Positions 54,317 to 62,370 of a stretch of DNA of 64,000 nt are shown here, one piece after another. Both the position numbers and the translations under genes were made by a program. Where the stretch lies: contig NZ_JARHTP010000001.1 of the NCBI RefSeq assembly GCF_029223485.1, forward strand, positions 372,001 to 436,000, in the 5' to 3' direction. The stretch comes from Streptomyces coacervatus. Its GTDB lineage: Bacteria; Actinomycetota; Actinomycetes; Streptomycetales; Streptomycetaceae. Each line of letters starts with the position of its first letter. Positions within the stretch are counted from its first letter, which is position 1. Under the pieces are notes generated by a model. That model searched no databases and had not been told where the DNA came from. It saw only the letters and a program-made list of their open reading frames with translations.

Positions 54317-54970
54317 TCACGACTCGGGCCGCTTGACGCTCTCCAGGAGCATGTCCAGCCACTCCGCCACCTTGTCGCGGTGCTGGTCGGTGGGCAGTTG
54401 CGCGGCCCGCCAGGCGATCCCGCGGACGCCGTGGTCCTGCAGCAGCCGTTCCAGCGGGTCGTCCAAGGCCGCGGCCGCCTCCCGTTCGGCGAGCTTGTGC
54501 AGGAGTTCCTGCTCGGTGCTCTGCAGGGCGCCCGTGAGGGCCTCGGGGTCCTCGGCCGTGAGGAATCCGGCGTGCACCCGGAAGAAGCGCTGGATGGCGT
54601 CGCAATGCTCCATGGTGGGGCGTCGGTCGCCGTTGATCAGCGCGCCCGCCTGCTGCCGCGACATGCCGGCGCCGTCGGCGATCTCCTGCTGTGTGTACTT
54701 GCGCCCGTTGGGCTTGAGCCGGGTGCGGCGCAGCAGGTCCAGCCGCTGCAGGAACCGCGACTGCACGTCGGGTTCGCCCGCCGGCCGGCCGTTCAGCAGC
54801 GCCCTGACCACGGGCTCGGGGACGCCCGAGGCGGCGGACAGGCGGCCGGTGGCGAAGACCTCCGCGTGCGCCACGCCGAGCCGGTCGGCGAGCGCGGTGA
54901 CGCGAGCGACGACGGCCGATAGCGCAGCGGTCGTAGCCGTGGTGCCCGGACCTTCGAAGCCATCCGTCAC
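54317..54970 (-). CDS. XRE-family helix-turn-helix protein, partner of the ImmA-like gene
   Basis: GTG at 54970 with TAGGAG 8 bases upstream; 217 aa. The helix-turn-helix is at about residues 91-120 (KYTQQEIADGAGMSRQQAGALINGDRRPTMEHCDAIQRFF). Helical regions on both sides probably mediate dimerisation or recognition by the protease-like neighbour. The gene is co-directional with and 14 bases from the ImmA-like gene, and divergent from the MmyB-like gene. Confidence 0.86.
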   Translation of the reverse strand: MTDGFEGPGTTATTAALSAVVARVTALADRLGVAHAEVFATGRLSAASGVPEPVVRALLNGRPAGEPDVQSRFLQRLDLLRRTRLKPNGRKYTQQEIADGAGMSRQQAGALINGDRRPTMEHCDAIQRFFRVHAGFLTAEDPEALTGALQSTEQELLHKLAEREAAAALDDPLERLLQDHGVRGIAWRAAQLPTDQHRDKVAEWLDMLLESVKRPES

Positions 54971-55065
54971 CGACAGATCTCCTACGTTTCTCACAGGCTT
55001 CTCACAAGCGGTTGCCGCGAACTCGACGGAGATTACCGGGTAGTTCGAACTCGTATCCAGGTGTC

Positions 55066-55079
55066 GCCACAACTGTGGC
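55066..55079. promoter_or_regulatory. inverted repeat in the XRE/MmyB divergent gap
   Basis: GCCACA-AC-TGTGGC, a perfect 6-2-6 palindrome, 96 bases upstream of the XRE start. It may be an autoregulatory operator of the XRE protein. Confidence 0.35.
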
Positions 55080-55117
55080 CAATTTCAGCCGTCAACAACC
55101 ACGAAATGCCACGATAG

Positions 55118-55147
55118 TTGACACGACTTGAGTCGGGGCCGCAGGAT
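55118..55147 (+). promoter_or_regulatory. predicted promoter of the MmyB-like gene
   Basis: TTGACA (55118-55123), an 18-base spacer and CAGGAT (55142-55147), close to the actinobacterial vegetative consensus. The start codon is 46 bases further on. Confidence 0.45.
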
Positions 55148-55193
55148 CAAGGCGCCGCGTGAAGGCCGCAGAGGCAAGAGGGGTGACCTCCCG

Positions 55194-55856
55194 ATGGCGT
55201 ATCAGGCAGGAGGGCAGCGTCCGGCACCGCGGCCCGTCCCCGAGAGTCTTGAGGCCCAGGCGTATCTGCAGGACTACGCCGCCCTCCTGGAGGCAGTTCC
55301 CTTTCCATCCGTCGTCCTCGACCACCGCTGGGACGTCGTTCTCTCCAACAATGCTTTCGCGTCACTTTTCCGTGAGGTGGGCCCGCATCCGACGGCGATG
55401 CCGGTCGACAACTTCCTCAGATTCGTCCTGTTCCACCCGGACGCGGGCACGGTCCTCGGCGAGCACGAGTCCAGCTGGTGCCTGCCGATGCTGGCGCACT
55501 TCGCCGCCGCCGTGGAGCGCTACAGCCACGACCACGGGCTGCAGGCCATCCGCCGCGACATCGCCCAGGACCCGATCATGGAGGCCGCCTACCGGCACGG
55601 CCTGCCGCACTGGATCCGCGCGGTCGGCGAACAGGCCCTGGCACACGACGGCGCCGTACGCCCCCTGACGCACCCCGATCCGCGCTGGGGCGCCACCGAC
55701 TGCCGCGTGGTGGACGAGACGCCCAGGACGCTGCAGGACATGGGGTACACGCGCATGACCCTGGTGCTGCGGGAGACGCGCCGCGACCGGCCCAAGGCCC
55801 GCAAGGCCCGGCATGCGGCGGCGCACCTGAGGGTGGTGCCGGCCCCCGAGGTCTGA
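55194..55856 (+). CDS. stand-alone MmyB-like ligand-binding protein (no HTH)
   Basis: 220 aa from the ATG at 55194. The sequence matches the MmyB-type PAS-like sensor domain normally found behind an XRE helix-turn-helix: LLEAVPFPSVVLDHRWDVVLSNNAFASLFREVG, NFLRFVLFHPDAG, and THPDPRWGATDCRVVDETPRTLQDMGYTRMTLVL. Here the DNA-binding part is absent. It may bind a fatty acid or other ligand and act through another regulator. It is divergent from the XRE/ImmA pair, which supplies a separate HTH protein. Confidence 0.78.
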   Translation: MAYQAGGQRPAPRPVPESLEAQAYLQDYAALLEAVPFPSVVLDHRWDVVLSNNAFASLFREVGPHPTAMPVDNFLRFVLFHPDAGTVLGEHESSWCLPMLAHFAAAVERYSHDHGLQAIRRDIAQDPIMEAAYRHGLPHWIRAVGEQALAHDGAVRPLTHPDPRWGATDCRVVDETPRTLQDMGYTRMTLVLRETRRDRPKARKARHAAAHLRVVPAPEV

Positions 55857-55889
55857 GGGCCGGTGAACAGACTCTGACCGCCGCTACCG

Positions 55890-56345
55890 TCAGCGCGCGG
55901 AGATCACCAGGACGAGCGGGATGTCCCGGCAGGGGACCATCCGCAGCCCGCGGTACCGTGCGGGTCGCGCCCGCTCCAGTACGGCGGCGAAGTCGGGCCC
56001 CTTGGTGAGGGATCCGGCGAGATGGGCGGGGTCGGCGGAGGCCGTCACCCGCCCGCGCGCGTTCACCAGATGCGCCGGCCCGGGCAGCCGGCGCAGCATC
56101 GGCATCACGGCCGCCTCGAAGTGCCGTAGATACACGTCCGCCGCGGCGACTCCCGCGAACCGCCCCTCCATCTCGACCGGCGCGGACAGCGTGAGGCTGT
56201 ACTCGTCGGAGCAGAGGGCGGGCGAGGCGCAGATGGAGGCCGGGGCGCAGTGCGGCGAGGTCCACGGTCGCGGGGCGGCGGCCCTCGGCGGCCACCCGGG
56301 CCGGCAGGTGCGCCGTGTCGGCGTGGAGGTCTCGGCGTTCACGCC
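55890..56345 (-). pseudogene. remnant of a cache-domain sensor protein
   Basis: The 3' part reads CSDEYSLTLSAPVEMEGRFAGVAAADVYLRHFEAAVMP ... LVNARGRVTASADPAHLAGS, a cache/PDC-type extracellular-sensor segment. The preceding piece (LHADTAH to DLAALRPGLHLRLARP) is in another reading frame and joins at about 56212-56220. In relatives I recall, some 50-60 residues lie between these pieces, so there is both a deletion and a frame change. No credible start exists. It abuts an IS relic. Confidence 0.6.
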
Positions 56346-56572
56346 GGGGAGGCATCACATGCCGTGACGGCGAAGCGGAGCGTCGCCGCATCCGGCTTCC
56401 CGGGCGCGGCGCGCCGCTGCGGCCTGCCCGGCGGAGCGGGCGATGCGAACGCGTGTGCCCCAGCTCGCCGGTTGGGGTGATGGTGGTGGGAGGGGGGGGC
56501 GTGGGCGTGCGGATCTCGCACGTATGGTCGTCAGGCAGGGGTCGGGAGGCCAGAACCTGAGGGGGCGATGGC

Positions 56573-57463
56573 GTGGCGGAGGACGGCGTGGGGCACGCCC
56601 GATACACGTTCCGGCTTCGTGTCTCGTCCACTGCCCGCGGAGCCCTGATGGCGGAGTGGGATCGGTGCCGGTGGGTGTGGAACGAGTGCGTGGCCAAGTC
56701 CAAGGCCGTGCACCTGCGCAACAAGGCCACCGGGGGCAAACGGACGTGCGGCGCGGCGCAGCTCGACAAGATGCTGACCGAGGCGCGCAAGGCGACCCCG
56801 TGGCTGCGCGAGGGCTCCTCGGTGCCGCAGCAGCAGATCATCAGAGACTTCGGCAAGTCCCGCGCCAAGGCCCAGAAAGACATCAAAGACCGGCTGCCCA
56901 TGGCACGCCGGGCCGGTGCGGTGATCGGCATCGACTGGGGCGTGAAGGAGACCGCCACCACCACATCCGACACCCATGACCTCCCGCACGCCGAGCAAGG
57001 CAGGAAGGCCAAGGGGAGGCTCGGCGAAGCGGCTGCGCGCCAAGGCATGCAAGAAGGTCGCACGCCGGTGTCAGGACACCGGCTGCAAATGGGCCAAGTC
57101 CGTGGTGACCGACCATGACGCCTTAGCCGTCGAGGACTTCAAGCCGAAGTTCCTTGCCAAGACCACCATGGCCAAGAAGGCCGCCGACGCCGCCATCGGC
57201 GCCACCAAGCAGGCCTTGATCGAGATGGGCCGCAAGCACGGCCGTGCCGTGCACCTGGTGCACCCCGCGCACACCACGATGGACTGCGCGCACTGCGGAG
57301 CGAGAGCCAAGCACGCTCCCCCACTGCCTTAAGGGCGTGGGGGGACCCCCAGCCGCTGGGTGAGCGCACCCACACCTGCACCGCATGCGGGACCGTGAGC
57401 CCACGGGACAAGAACTCCGCACGCACAAGACCACCTGGGGCGTTGCTCCAGGTGGCCGCCTGA
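56573..57463 (+). pseudogene. tnpB: tnpB (IS605 OrfB) relic with two losses and an insertion
   Basis: N-terminal piece (RYTFRLRVSSTARGALMAEWDRCRWVWNECVAKSK) runs to VIGIDWGVKETATTT, the RuvC-I motif, but the ~70-80 residues normally between RLPM..RAG and IGIDWG are missing. The frame then shifts near 56990 to KKVARRCQDTGCKWAKSVVTDHDALAVEDFKPKFLAKTTMAKKAADAAIGATK (RuvC-II) and CAHCGARAKHA. A hairpin insertion at ~57315 breaks the zinc ribbon, which resumes in another frame as GERTHTCTACGTVSPRDKNSAR. TnpB is an RNA-guided nuclease; this copy cannot be functional. Confidence 0.85.
57315..57352. repeat. small palindromic insertion within tnpB
   Basis: Arms CCCCCAC (57318-57324) and GTGGGGG (57337-57343) around TGCCTTAAGGGC, then ACCCCCAGC. 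It sits exactly where the TnpB zinc ribbon should read KHA-L-GERT and brings a stop codon (TAA). Such palindromes are common in Streptomyces genomes as far as I recall. Confidence 0.6.
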
Positions 57464-57472
57464 GCCAGGAAT

Positions 57473-57492
57473 CCCCTCCCTTGAGGGAGGGG
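57473..57492 (+). repeat. IS605 right-end hairpin
   Basis: Perfect 8-bp stem CCCCTCCC/GGGAGGGG with loop TTGA, 9 bases after the tnpB relic stop and followed by AGGATTCAAACG. In intact elements the DNA before this end also encodes the 3' part of the TnpB guide (omega) RNA; any such RNA here would be a relic. Confidence 0.65.
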
Positions 57493-57530
57493 AGGATTCA
57501 AACGCGGCTGCCCGTCGCCGTATCCACCGA

Positions 57531-57553
57531 CAGTGATATGTGACATAGTACTG
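57531..57553. promoter_or_regulatory. 23-bp palindromic operator in front of the hydroxyproline operon
   Basis: Structure CAGT-N2-TATGT-G-ACATA-N2-ACTG, both arm pairs perfect, ending 2 bases before the first start codon. It overlaps the likely -10 box CATAGT (57544-57549). The core TATGTGACATA recurs at 22062-22072. The GntR protein encoded at 62371 is the most likely ligand-responsive binder (inference). Confidence 0.65.
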
Positions 57554-57555
57554 AC

Positions 57556-58719
57556 GTGAGTCAGCCACTGACCTGCGACGTCGTGGTCGTCGGAGCCGGC
57601 ATGACAGGCGCCGCCTGCGCCCTGTACGCCTCCCGCGCGGGCCTGGACGTCATCATCGTGGACCGCGGCCCCGTCGCCGGCGGCACCACCGGCGCGGGCG
57701 AGGGCAACCTCCTCGTCTCCGACAAGGAACCCGGCCCCGAGCTCGACCTCGCACTCCTCTCCAACCACCTGTGGGCCGAACTGGCCCAGGAGCTCGGGGC
57801 GGCCATCGAGTACGAGGCCAAGGGCGGCGTCGTAGTGGCCACGTCCCCCGGCAGCCTCATCGCGCTGGAGCGCTTCGCCGTGGAGCAGCGGGCGGCCGGA
57901 GTCGTCGCCGAACTCGTCGCGGGCGACGCACTGTACGGTCTCGAACCCCACCTCGCCCCGGGCCTGCCCGGCGCCGTGCACTACCCGCAGGACTCCCAGG
58001 TCATGCCCGCCCTCGCCGCCGCCCACCTGGTCCGGGCCTCCGGCGCCCGCCTGTTCACCGGCCGCACGGTGACCGATGTCCTGCGCAGGGCGGACGGGAC
58101 CGTGCGAGGAGTGCGCACCGACAACGGCGACATCCACACCCCGGCCGTCGTCAACGCGGCCGGCACCTGGGGCGCCGACCTCGCCGCCCTCGCGGGCACG
58201 CACCTGCCCGTTCTCCCGCGGCGCGGCTTCGTCCTCGTCACCGAACCGCTCCCGCGCATGGTCCACCACAAGGTGTACGCCGCCGACTACGTGGCCGACG
58301 TGGCCAGCGACTCGGCCGCGCTGCAGACCTCGCCGGTCGTGGAGGGCACGGCGGCGGGACCGATCCTGATCGGCGCGAGCCGTGAACGGGTCGGCTTCGA
58401 CCGGTCGTTCTCAATGCCGGCCCTGCGCGCCCTCGCGGCGGGCGCGACCCGGTTGTTCCCCTTCCTGGCCGACGTCCGCGCCATCCGCTCCTACGCAGGC
58501 TTCCGCCCGTACATGCCCGACCACCTGCCCGCCATCGGCGCCGACCCCAGGGTCCCCGGCCTCTTCCACGCCTGCGGGCACGAGGGCGCGGGCATCGGGC
58601 TCGCCACCGGTACCGGGCACCTGATCGCACAGACCCTGACCGCGAAGACGCCAGACCTGGACCTGCATCCGTTCCGCCCCGACCGATTCCCCGACCGATC
58701 CCCCGAGGAGACCACGTGA
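57556..58719 (+). CDS. FAD-dependent D-hydroxyproline dehydrogenase, DAO-like (beta) subunit
   Basis: 387 aa FAD-dependent amine oxidoreductase of the glycine-oxidase/D-amino-acid-oxidase fold (VVVVGAGMTGAACALYASRAG; C-terminal SYAGFRPYMPDHLPAIGADPRVPGLFHACGHEGAGIGLATGTG). With the next two genes it matches the three-subunit D-hydroxyproline (octopine-type) dehydrogenases. It would oxidise cis-4-hydroxy-D-proline to pyrroline-4-hydroxy-2-carboxylate. GTG start with no ribosome site and a -10-like box just upstream, so the mRNA may be leaderless. Confidence 0.85.
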   Translation: MSQPLTCDVVVVGAGMTGAACALYASRAGLDVIIVDRGPVAGGTTGAGEGNLLVSDKEPGPELDLALLSNHLWAELAQELGAAIEYEAKGGVVVATSPGSLIALERFAVEQRAAGVVAELVAGDALYGLEPHLAPGLPGAVHYPQDSQVMPALAAAHLVRASGARLFTGRTVTDVLRRADGTVRGVRTDNGDIHTPAVVNAAGTWGADLAALAGTHLPVLPRRGFVLVTEPLPRMVHHKVYAADYVADVASDSAALQTSPVVEGTAAGPILIGASRERVGFDRSFSMPALRALAAGATRLFPFLADVRAIRSYAGFRPYMPDHLPAIGADPRVPGLFHACGHEGAGIGLATGTGHLIAQTLTAKTPDLDLHPFRPDRFPDRSPEETT

Positions 58720-59018
58720 GCTCCCCACTCGACCTCGCACAGGCCCACCCGCGCCCCGCCTTCACGGTCACCCTGGACGGCCGTGAGATCGAGGCGCTGC
58801 CCGGCCAGACGGTCGCCGCCGCGCTCTGGGCGGCGGGCGTCACATCGTGGCGCACGACCCGGGCCATGGGCCGCCCGCGCGGAGTCTTCTGCGGGATCGG
58901 CGTCTGCTTCGACTGCCTGGTGACCGTCAACGACCGCCCGGGGCAACGGGCTTGCCTGGTTCCCGTGCAGCCCGGCGACGCGATCCGCACCCAGGAGGGG
59001 ACCGGCCACGATGACTGA
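58716..59018 (+). CDS. (2Fe-2S) subunit of the D-hydroxyproline dehydrogenase
   Basis: 100 aa ferredoxin-like protein. Cysteines C59, C64, C67 and C80 fit the plant-type [2Fe-2S] spacing (VFCGIGVCFDCLVTV ... QRACLVPV). Such ~100 aa proteins are the gamma subunits of octopine and D-hydroxyproline dehydrogenases, moving electrons between the flavin subunits. GTG start overlaps the upstream stop by 4 bases; the end overlaps the alpha-subunit gene by 8 bases. Confidence 0.9.
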   Translation: MSSPLDLAQAHPRPAFTVTLDGREIEALPGQTVAAALWAAGVTSWRTTRAMGRPRGVFCGIGVCFDCLVTVNDRPGQRACLVPVQPGDAIRTQEGTGHDD

Positions 59019-60420
59019 CCGACCTCACCTCGCCGTCATCGGCGCGGGCCCGGCGGGCCTGGCCGCGACCGTGGCTGCCGCGGCGCACGGCGTGCGGGTC
59101 ACGCTCCTCGACTCGGCCGCGCAGGCGGGCGGACAGTTCTACCGCCGGCCCGCCGCCGAACTGCGCGCCCACCGACCCCAGGCGCTGCACCACGACTGGC
59201 GGACGTGGGAGCGCCTGCGGGACGGACTGGACACACACGTAAAGGCAGGCACAGCAAGGCACTTGACGGACCATCACATCTGGTTCGTCGAACGGCACCC
59301 CGGCCGGTTCACCGTGCACGCCCTGCTCGGCCCCGAGCAGGAGGACCCCGTTGCCGTGCACGCCGACGCCGTGCTCCTGGCCACCGGCGGGTACGAGAAG
59401 GTGCTGCCCTTCCCCGGCTGGACCCTCCCCGGCGTCGTCACCGCGGGCGGCGCCCAGGCCATGCTCAAGGGAACCCTCGCGGTGTCCGGACGCATCGCCG
59501 TGGTCGCCGGGACCGGGCCGCTGCTGCTCCCGGTCGCGACCGGCCTCGCCGCGGCGGGAGTGGAAGTGGCAGCGCTCGTGGAGTCCGCCGACCCCAAGGC
59601 GTTCGTACGACGGACCTTGGCACTGGCGGCACAGCCCGGCAAGCTCGCCGAAGGGGCCCGGTACGCCGCCCAGTTGGCCCGCCACCGCGTGCGCACCCTC
59701 GCCCGGCACACCGTCGTCGAGGGGCACGGCACCGAGCGGCTGGAGGCGGTGACGGTTGCCGCTCTCGACGGCGCAGGGCACATCCGGCCCGGCACCGGGC
59801 GCCGCATCCCCTGCGACACCCTCGCTGTCGGCCACGGCATGCTCCCGCACACCGACCTCGCCGAGACCCTCGGCTGCCGCCTCGACGCGATGGACGTCCA
59901 CGTCGACGACGAGCAGCGTACCGATGTGTCCGGCGTGTGGGCCGCGGGCGAGACCACCGGCATCGGCGGCTCGGCCCTCGCGCTGGCCGAGGGCCACATC
60001 GCCGGACGCTCCGCCGCGGCCCGCCTCCGGGGCCGGGCACCGGACCCGCGCGAGTGGGCCGCGGCCGCCAGGACCCGTACGCGGCTGCGGGAGTTCGCCG
60101 CCGCGCTCGACTCCGTGTACGCCCCGCCCGCCCACTGGACCGAGCAGGTCACTGACGACACCGTCGTCTGCCGCTGCGAGGAGGTCACCGCGGGCGCCGT
60201 CCGCGAGGCCGTGGCTGAGCTCGGCGCCGGCGACGTACGTACCGCGAAGCTGCTGACCCGGGCCGGCATGGGCTGGTGCCAGGGCCGGATGTGCGCACCC
60301 GCGGTCGCCGGGCTCGCCGGGTGCGAACTCACCCCGTCCCGGCGGCCGTTCGCCCGCCCCGTACCGCTCGGCGTCCTCGCCCACGAGCACACTCACCCCA
60401 CCGAGAGAGGATCCTCATGA
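59011..60420 (+). CDS. NAD(P)/FAD-binding alpha subunit of the D-hydroxyproline dehydrogenase
   Basis: 469 aa. The N-terminal FAD site AVIGAGPAGLAATVAAAAHG and a second dinucleotide site (IAVVAGTGPLLLPVATGLA) are followed by a C-terminal BFD-like [2Fe-2S] region (VVCRCEEVTAGAVREAV ... MGWCQGRMCAPAV). This matches OoxA/alpha-type subunits. It overlaps the genes on both sides (8 and 4 bases). Together the three subunits form one electron-transfer complex, probably handing electrons to a quinone or another acceptor. Confidence 0.88.
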   Translation: MTDRPHLAVIGAGPAGLAATVAAAAHGVRVTLLDSAAQAGGQFYRRPAAELRAHRPQALHHDWRTWERLRDGLDTHVKAGTARHLTDHHIWFVERHPGRFTVHALLGPEQEDPVAVHADAVLLATGGYEKVLPFPGWTLPGVVTAGGAQAMLKGTLAVSGRIAVVAGTGPLLLPVATGLAAAGVEVAALVESADPKAFVRRTLALAAQPGKLAEGARYAAQLARHRVRTLARHTVVEGHGTERLEAVTVAALDGAGHIRPGTGRRIPCDTLAVGHGMLPHTDLAETLGCRLDAMDVHVDDEQRTDVSGVWAAGETTGIGGSALALAEGHIAGRSAAARLRGRAPDPREWAAAARTRTRLREFAAALDSVYAPPAHWTEQVTDDTVVCRCEEVTAGAVREAVAELGAGDVRTAKLLTRAGMGWCQGRMCAPAVAGLAGCELTPSRRPFARPVPLGVLAHEHTHPTERGSS

Positions 60421-61307
60421 CCGACCACCGCCCCTGGCGCGGAGTCCTCGTCGCCACCGCGCTGCCGCTGAACGACGACCTCTCCGTGAACCGCGACCAG
60501 TACGCCGAGCACTGCGCCTGGCTCGTCGAGAACGGCTGCGACGGCGTCGTCCCCAACGGCTCGCTGGGGGAGTACCAGGTGCTCACCCCCGAGGAACGGG
60601 CCAAGGTCGTCGAGACGGCCGTCGCCGCGATCGGCGGGCAGCGCGTGATGCCCGGCGTCGCCGCGTACGGGTCCGCGGAGTCCCGTCGCTGGGCCGAGCA
60701 GGCCCGCGACGCCGGCTGCCACGCGGTGATGCTGCTGCCGCCCAACGCCTACCGCGCCGACGAGCGTTCGGTGCTCGCCCACTACGCGGAGGTCGCGAAG
60801 GCGGGGGTGCCGGTCGTGGCGTACAACAACCCGATCGACACCAAGGTCGACCTCGTACCGGAACTCCTCGCGAAGCTGCACGCGGAGGGCTACATCCACG
60901 CCGTCAAGGAGTTCTCCGGGGACGTCCGCCGCGCCTACCGGATCGCCGAACTCGCCCCGGAACTGGACCTGTTGATCGGCGCCGACGACGTGCTGCTGGA
61001 GCTGGCGATCGCGGGTGCGAAGGGCTGGGTGGCCGGTTACCCGAACGCCCTGCCCGCCGCGAGCGTGGAGCTGTACCACGCGGCGGTCGACGGAGACCTG
61101 GCCACCGCGAACCGCCTCTACCGGCAGCTGCACCCGCTGTTGCGCTGGGACTCCCAGGTGGAGTTCGTGCAGGCGATCAAGCTGTCCATGGACATCGTCG
61201 GGCGGCGCGGCGGCCCCGTCCGGCCGCCCCGTATGCCGCTGCTGCCCGAACAGGAGGCGGCCGTCCGCGCGGCCACCGAAAAGGCCGTCGCCGCCGGACT
61301 CGCCTGA
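60417..61307 (+). CDS. DHDPS-family deaminase (pyrroline-4-hydroxy-2-carboxylate deaminase)
   Basis: 296 aa class I aldolase-fold protein. ATG at 60417 after GAGAGAGGA. The Schiff-base lysine K164 lies in IHAVKEFSGD, the tyrosine Y136 in VVAYNNPID, and VPNGSLGEYQVLTPEER marks the pyruvate-binding loop. In this cluster it most likely converts pyrroline-4-hydroxy-2-carboxylate to alpha-ketoglutarate semialdehyde rather than making dihydrodipicolinate. The family also contains N-acetylneuraminate lyases, so the call rests on context. Confidence 0.86.
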   Translation: MTDHRPWRGVLVATALPLNDDLSVNRDQYAEHCAWLVENGCDGVVPNGSLGEYQVLTPEERAKVVETAVAAIGGQRVMPGVAAYGSAESRRWAEQARDAGCHAVMLLPPNAYRADERSVLAHYAEVAKAGVPVVAYNNPIDTKVDLVPELLAKLHAEGYIHAVKEFSGDVRRAYRIAELAPELDLLIGADDVLLELAIAGAKGWVAGYPNALPAASVELYHAAVDGDLATANRLYRQLHPLLRWDSQVEFVQAIKLSMDIVGRRGGPVRPPRMPLLPEQEAAVRAATEKAVAAGLA

Positions 61308-61326
61308 ATCCAGAGGGAGTTGGACC

Positions 61327-62328
61327 ATGCGCAGCAGACTCGTCCTGCACGCCGTCGACTCGCACACCGAGGGCATGCCCACCCGCGTGATCACCGGCGG
61401 GATCGGGACCATCCCCGGCGCGACGATGAACGAGCGGCGGCTGTACTTCCGCGAACACCGCGACGACATCAAGCAGTTGCTGATGAACGAGCCGCGCGGG
61501 CACTCCGCGATGAGCGGCGCGATCCTCCAGCCGCCGGCCCGGGCCGACTGCGACTGGGGCGTCGTCTACATCGAGGTGTCCGGCTATCTGCCGATGTGCG
61601 GGCACGGCACGATCGGCGTCGCGACGGTGCTCGTCGAGACCGGCATGGTCGAGGTCGTCGAACCGGTCACCACGATCCGCCTGGACACCCCGGCCGGAGT
61701 CGTGGTCGCCGAGGTGGCGGTGGAGGGCGGCGCGGCCAGGTCGGTGACGCTGAGGAACGTGCCGTCGTTCGCGGTCGGGCTCGACCGCAAGGCGGTGTTG
61801 GCCGACGGGCGGTCAGTGACATATGACCTGGCATACGGCGGCAACTTCTACGCCATTCTCCCGCTGGACCAGTTCGGCCTCCCCTTCGACCGCTCCCGCA
61901 AGGACGACATCCTCGCCGCGGGCCTGGCCCTCATGGACGCCATCAACGCCGAGGACGAGCCCGTCCACCCCGAGGACCCGTCCATCCGCGGCTGCCACCA
62001 CGTCCACCTCTACGCCCCCGGTTCCAACGCCCGCCACTCACGGCACGCGATGGCGATCCACCCCGGCTGGTTCGACCGCTCGCCCTGCGGCACCGGGACG
62101 AGCGCGCGCATGGCGCAGCTGCATGCACGCGGCGAACTCCCGCTGCACACCGAGTTCGTCAACGAGTCCTTCATCGGCACCCGTTTCACCGGCCGCCTCC
62201 TCGGCACGACCGAGGTCGCCGGCCGCCCCGCCGTCCTGCCCAGCTTCACCGGCCGCGCCTGGATCACCGGGACCGCGCAGTACCTGCTGGACCCGGAGGA
62301 TCCGTTCCCGGCGGGATTCGTGCTGTAG
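61327..62328 (+). CDS. proline-racemase-family 4-hydroxyproline 2-epimerase
   Basis: 333 aa. Both catalytic cysteines are present: C91 in PMCGHGTIG and C254 in SPCGTGTSA. This marks a racemase/epimerase rather than the 3-hydroxyproline dehydratase, which has Thr in place of the second. It would convert trans-4-hydroxy-L-proline to the D-epimer used by the dehydrogenase. The ATG at 61327 follows GAGGGAG. It is the entry enzyme of the pathway, though encoded last of the enzymes. Confidence 0.9.
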   Translation: MRSRLVLHAVDSHTEGMPTRVITGGIGTIPGATMNERRLYFREHRDDIKQLLMNEPRGHSAMSGAILQPPARADCDWGVVYIEVSGYLPMCGHGTIGVATVLVETGMVEVVEPVTTIRLDTPAGVVVAEVAVEGGAARSVTLRNVPSFAVGLDRKAVLADGRSVTYDLAYGGNFYAILPLDQFGLPFDRSRKDDILAAGLALMDAINAEDEPVHPEDPSIRGCHHVHLYAPGSNARHSRHAMAIHPGWFDRSPCGTGTSARMAQLHARGELPLHTEFVNESFIGTRFTGRLLGTTEVAGRPAVLPSFTGRAWITGTAQYLLDPEDPFPAGFVL

Positions 62329-62370
62329 ACGACCCCGATAATGTCCGGTGACCCTAGGAGGACGACCACC

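Larger units (their letters stand above)
56524..57502 (+). mobile_element. degenerate IS200/IS605-type element carrying only tnpB
   Basis: Bounded on the right by a subterminal hairpin followed by GGATTCAAACG, as at IS605 right ends; the left boundary is a guess just upstream of the tnpB reading frame. No tnpA is present. It lies between a decayed cache gene and the hydroxyproline operon and is probably immobile. Confidence 0.55.

Noticed and set aside
53679..55043. 454-codon plus-strand frame starting inside the operator-like pair
   Set aside because: It would give a role to the odd operators but is antisense to the XRE/ImmA pair with clear motifs, and its translation is low-complexity.
57131..57310. 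Possible functional TnpB nuclease
   Set aside because: Frame changes, missing middle segments and a stop in the zinc ribbon rule out an intact protein.
61810..61830. Another GTGACATA string inside the epimerase gene
   Set aside because: It reads GTGACATATGACC, lacks the palindromic TATGT arm and is inside coding sequence, so it is likely chance.
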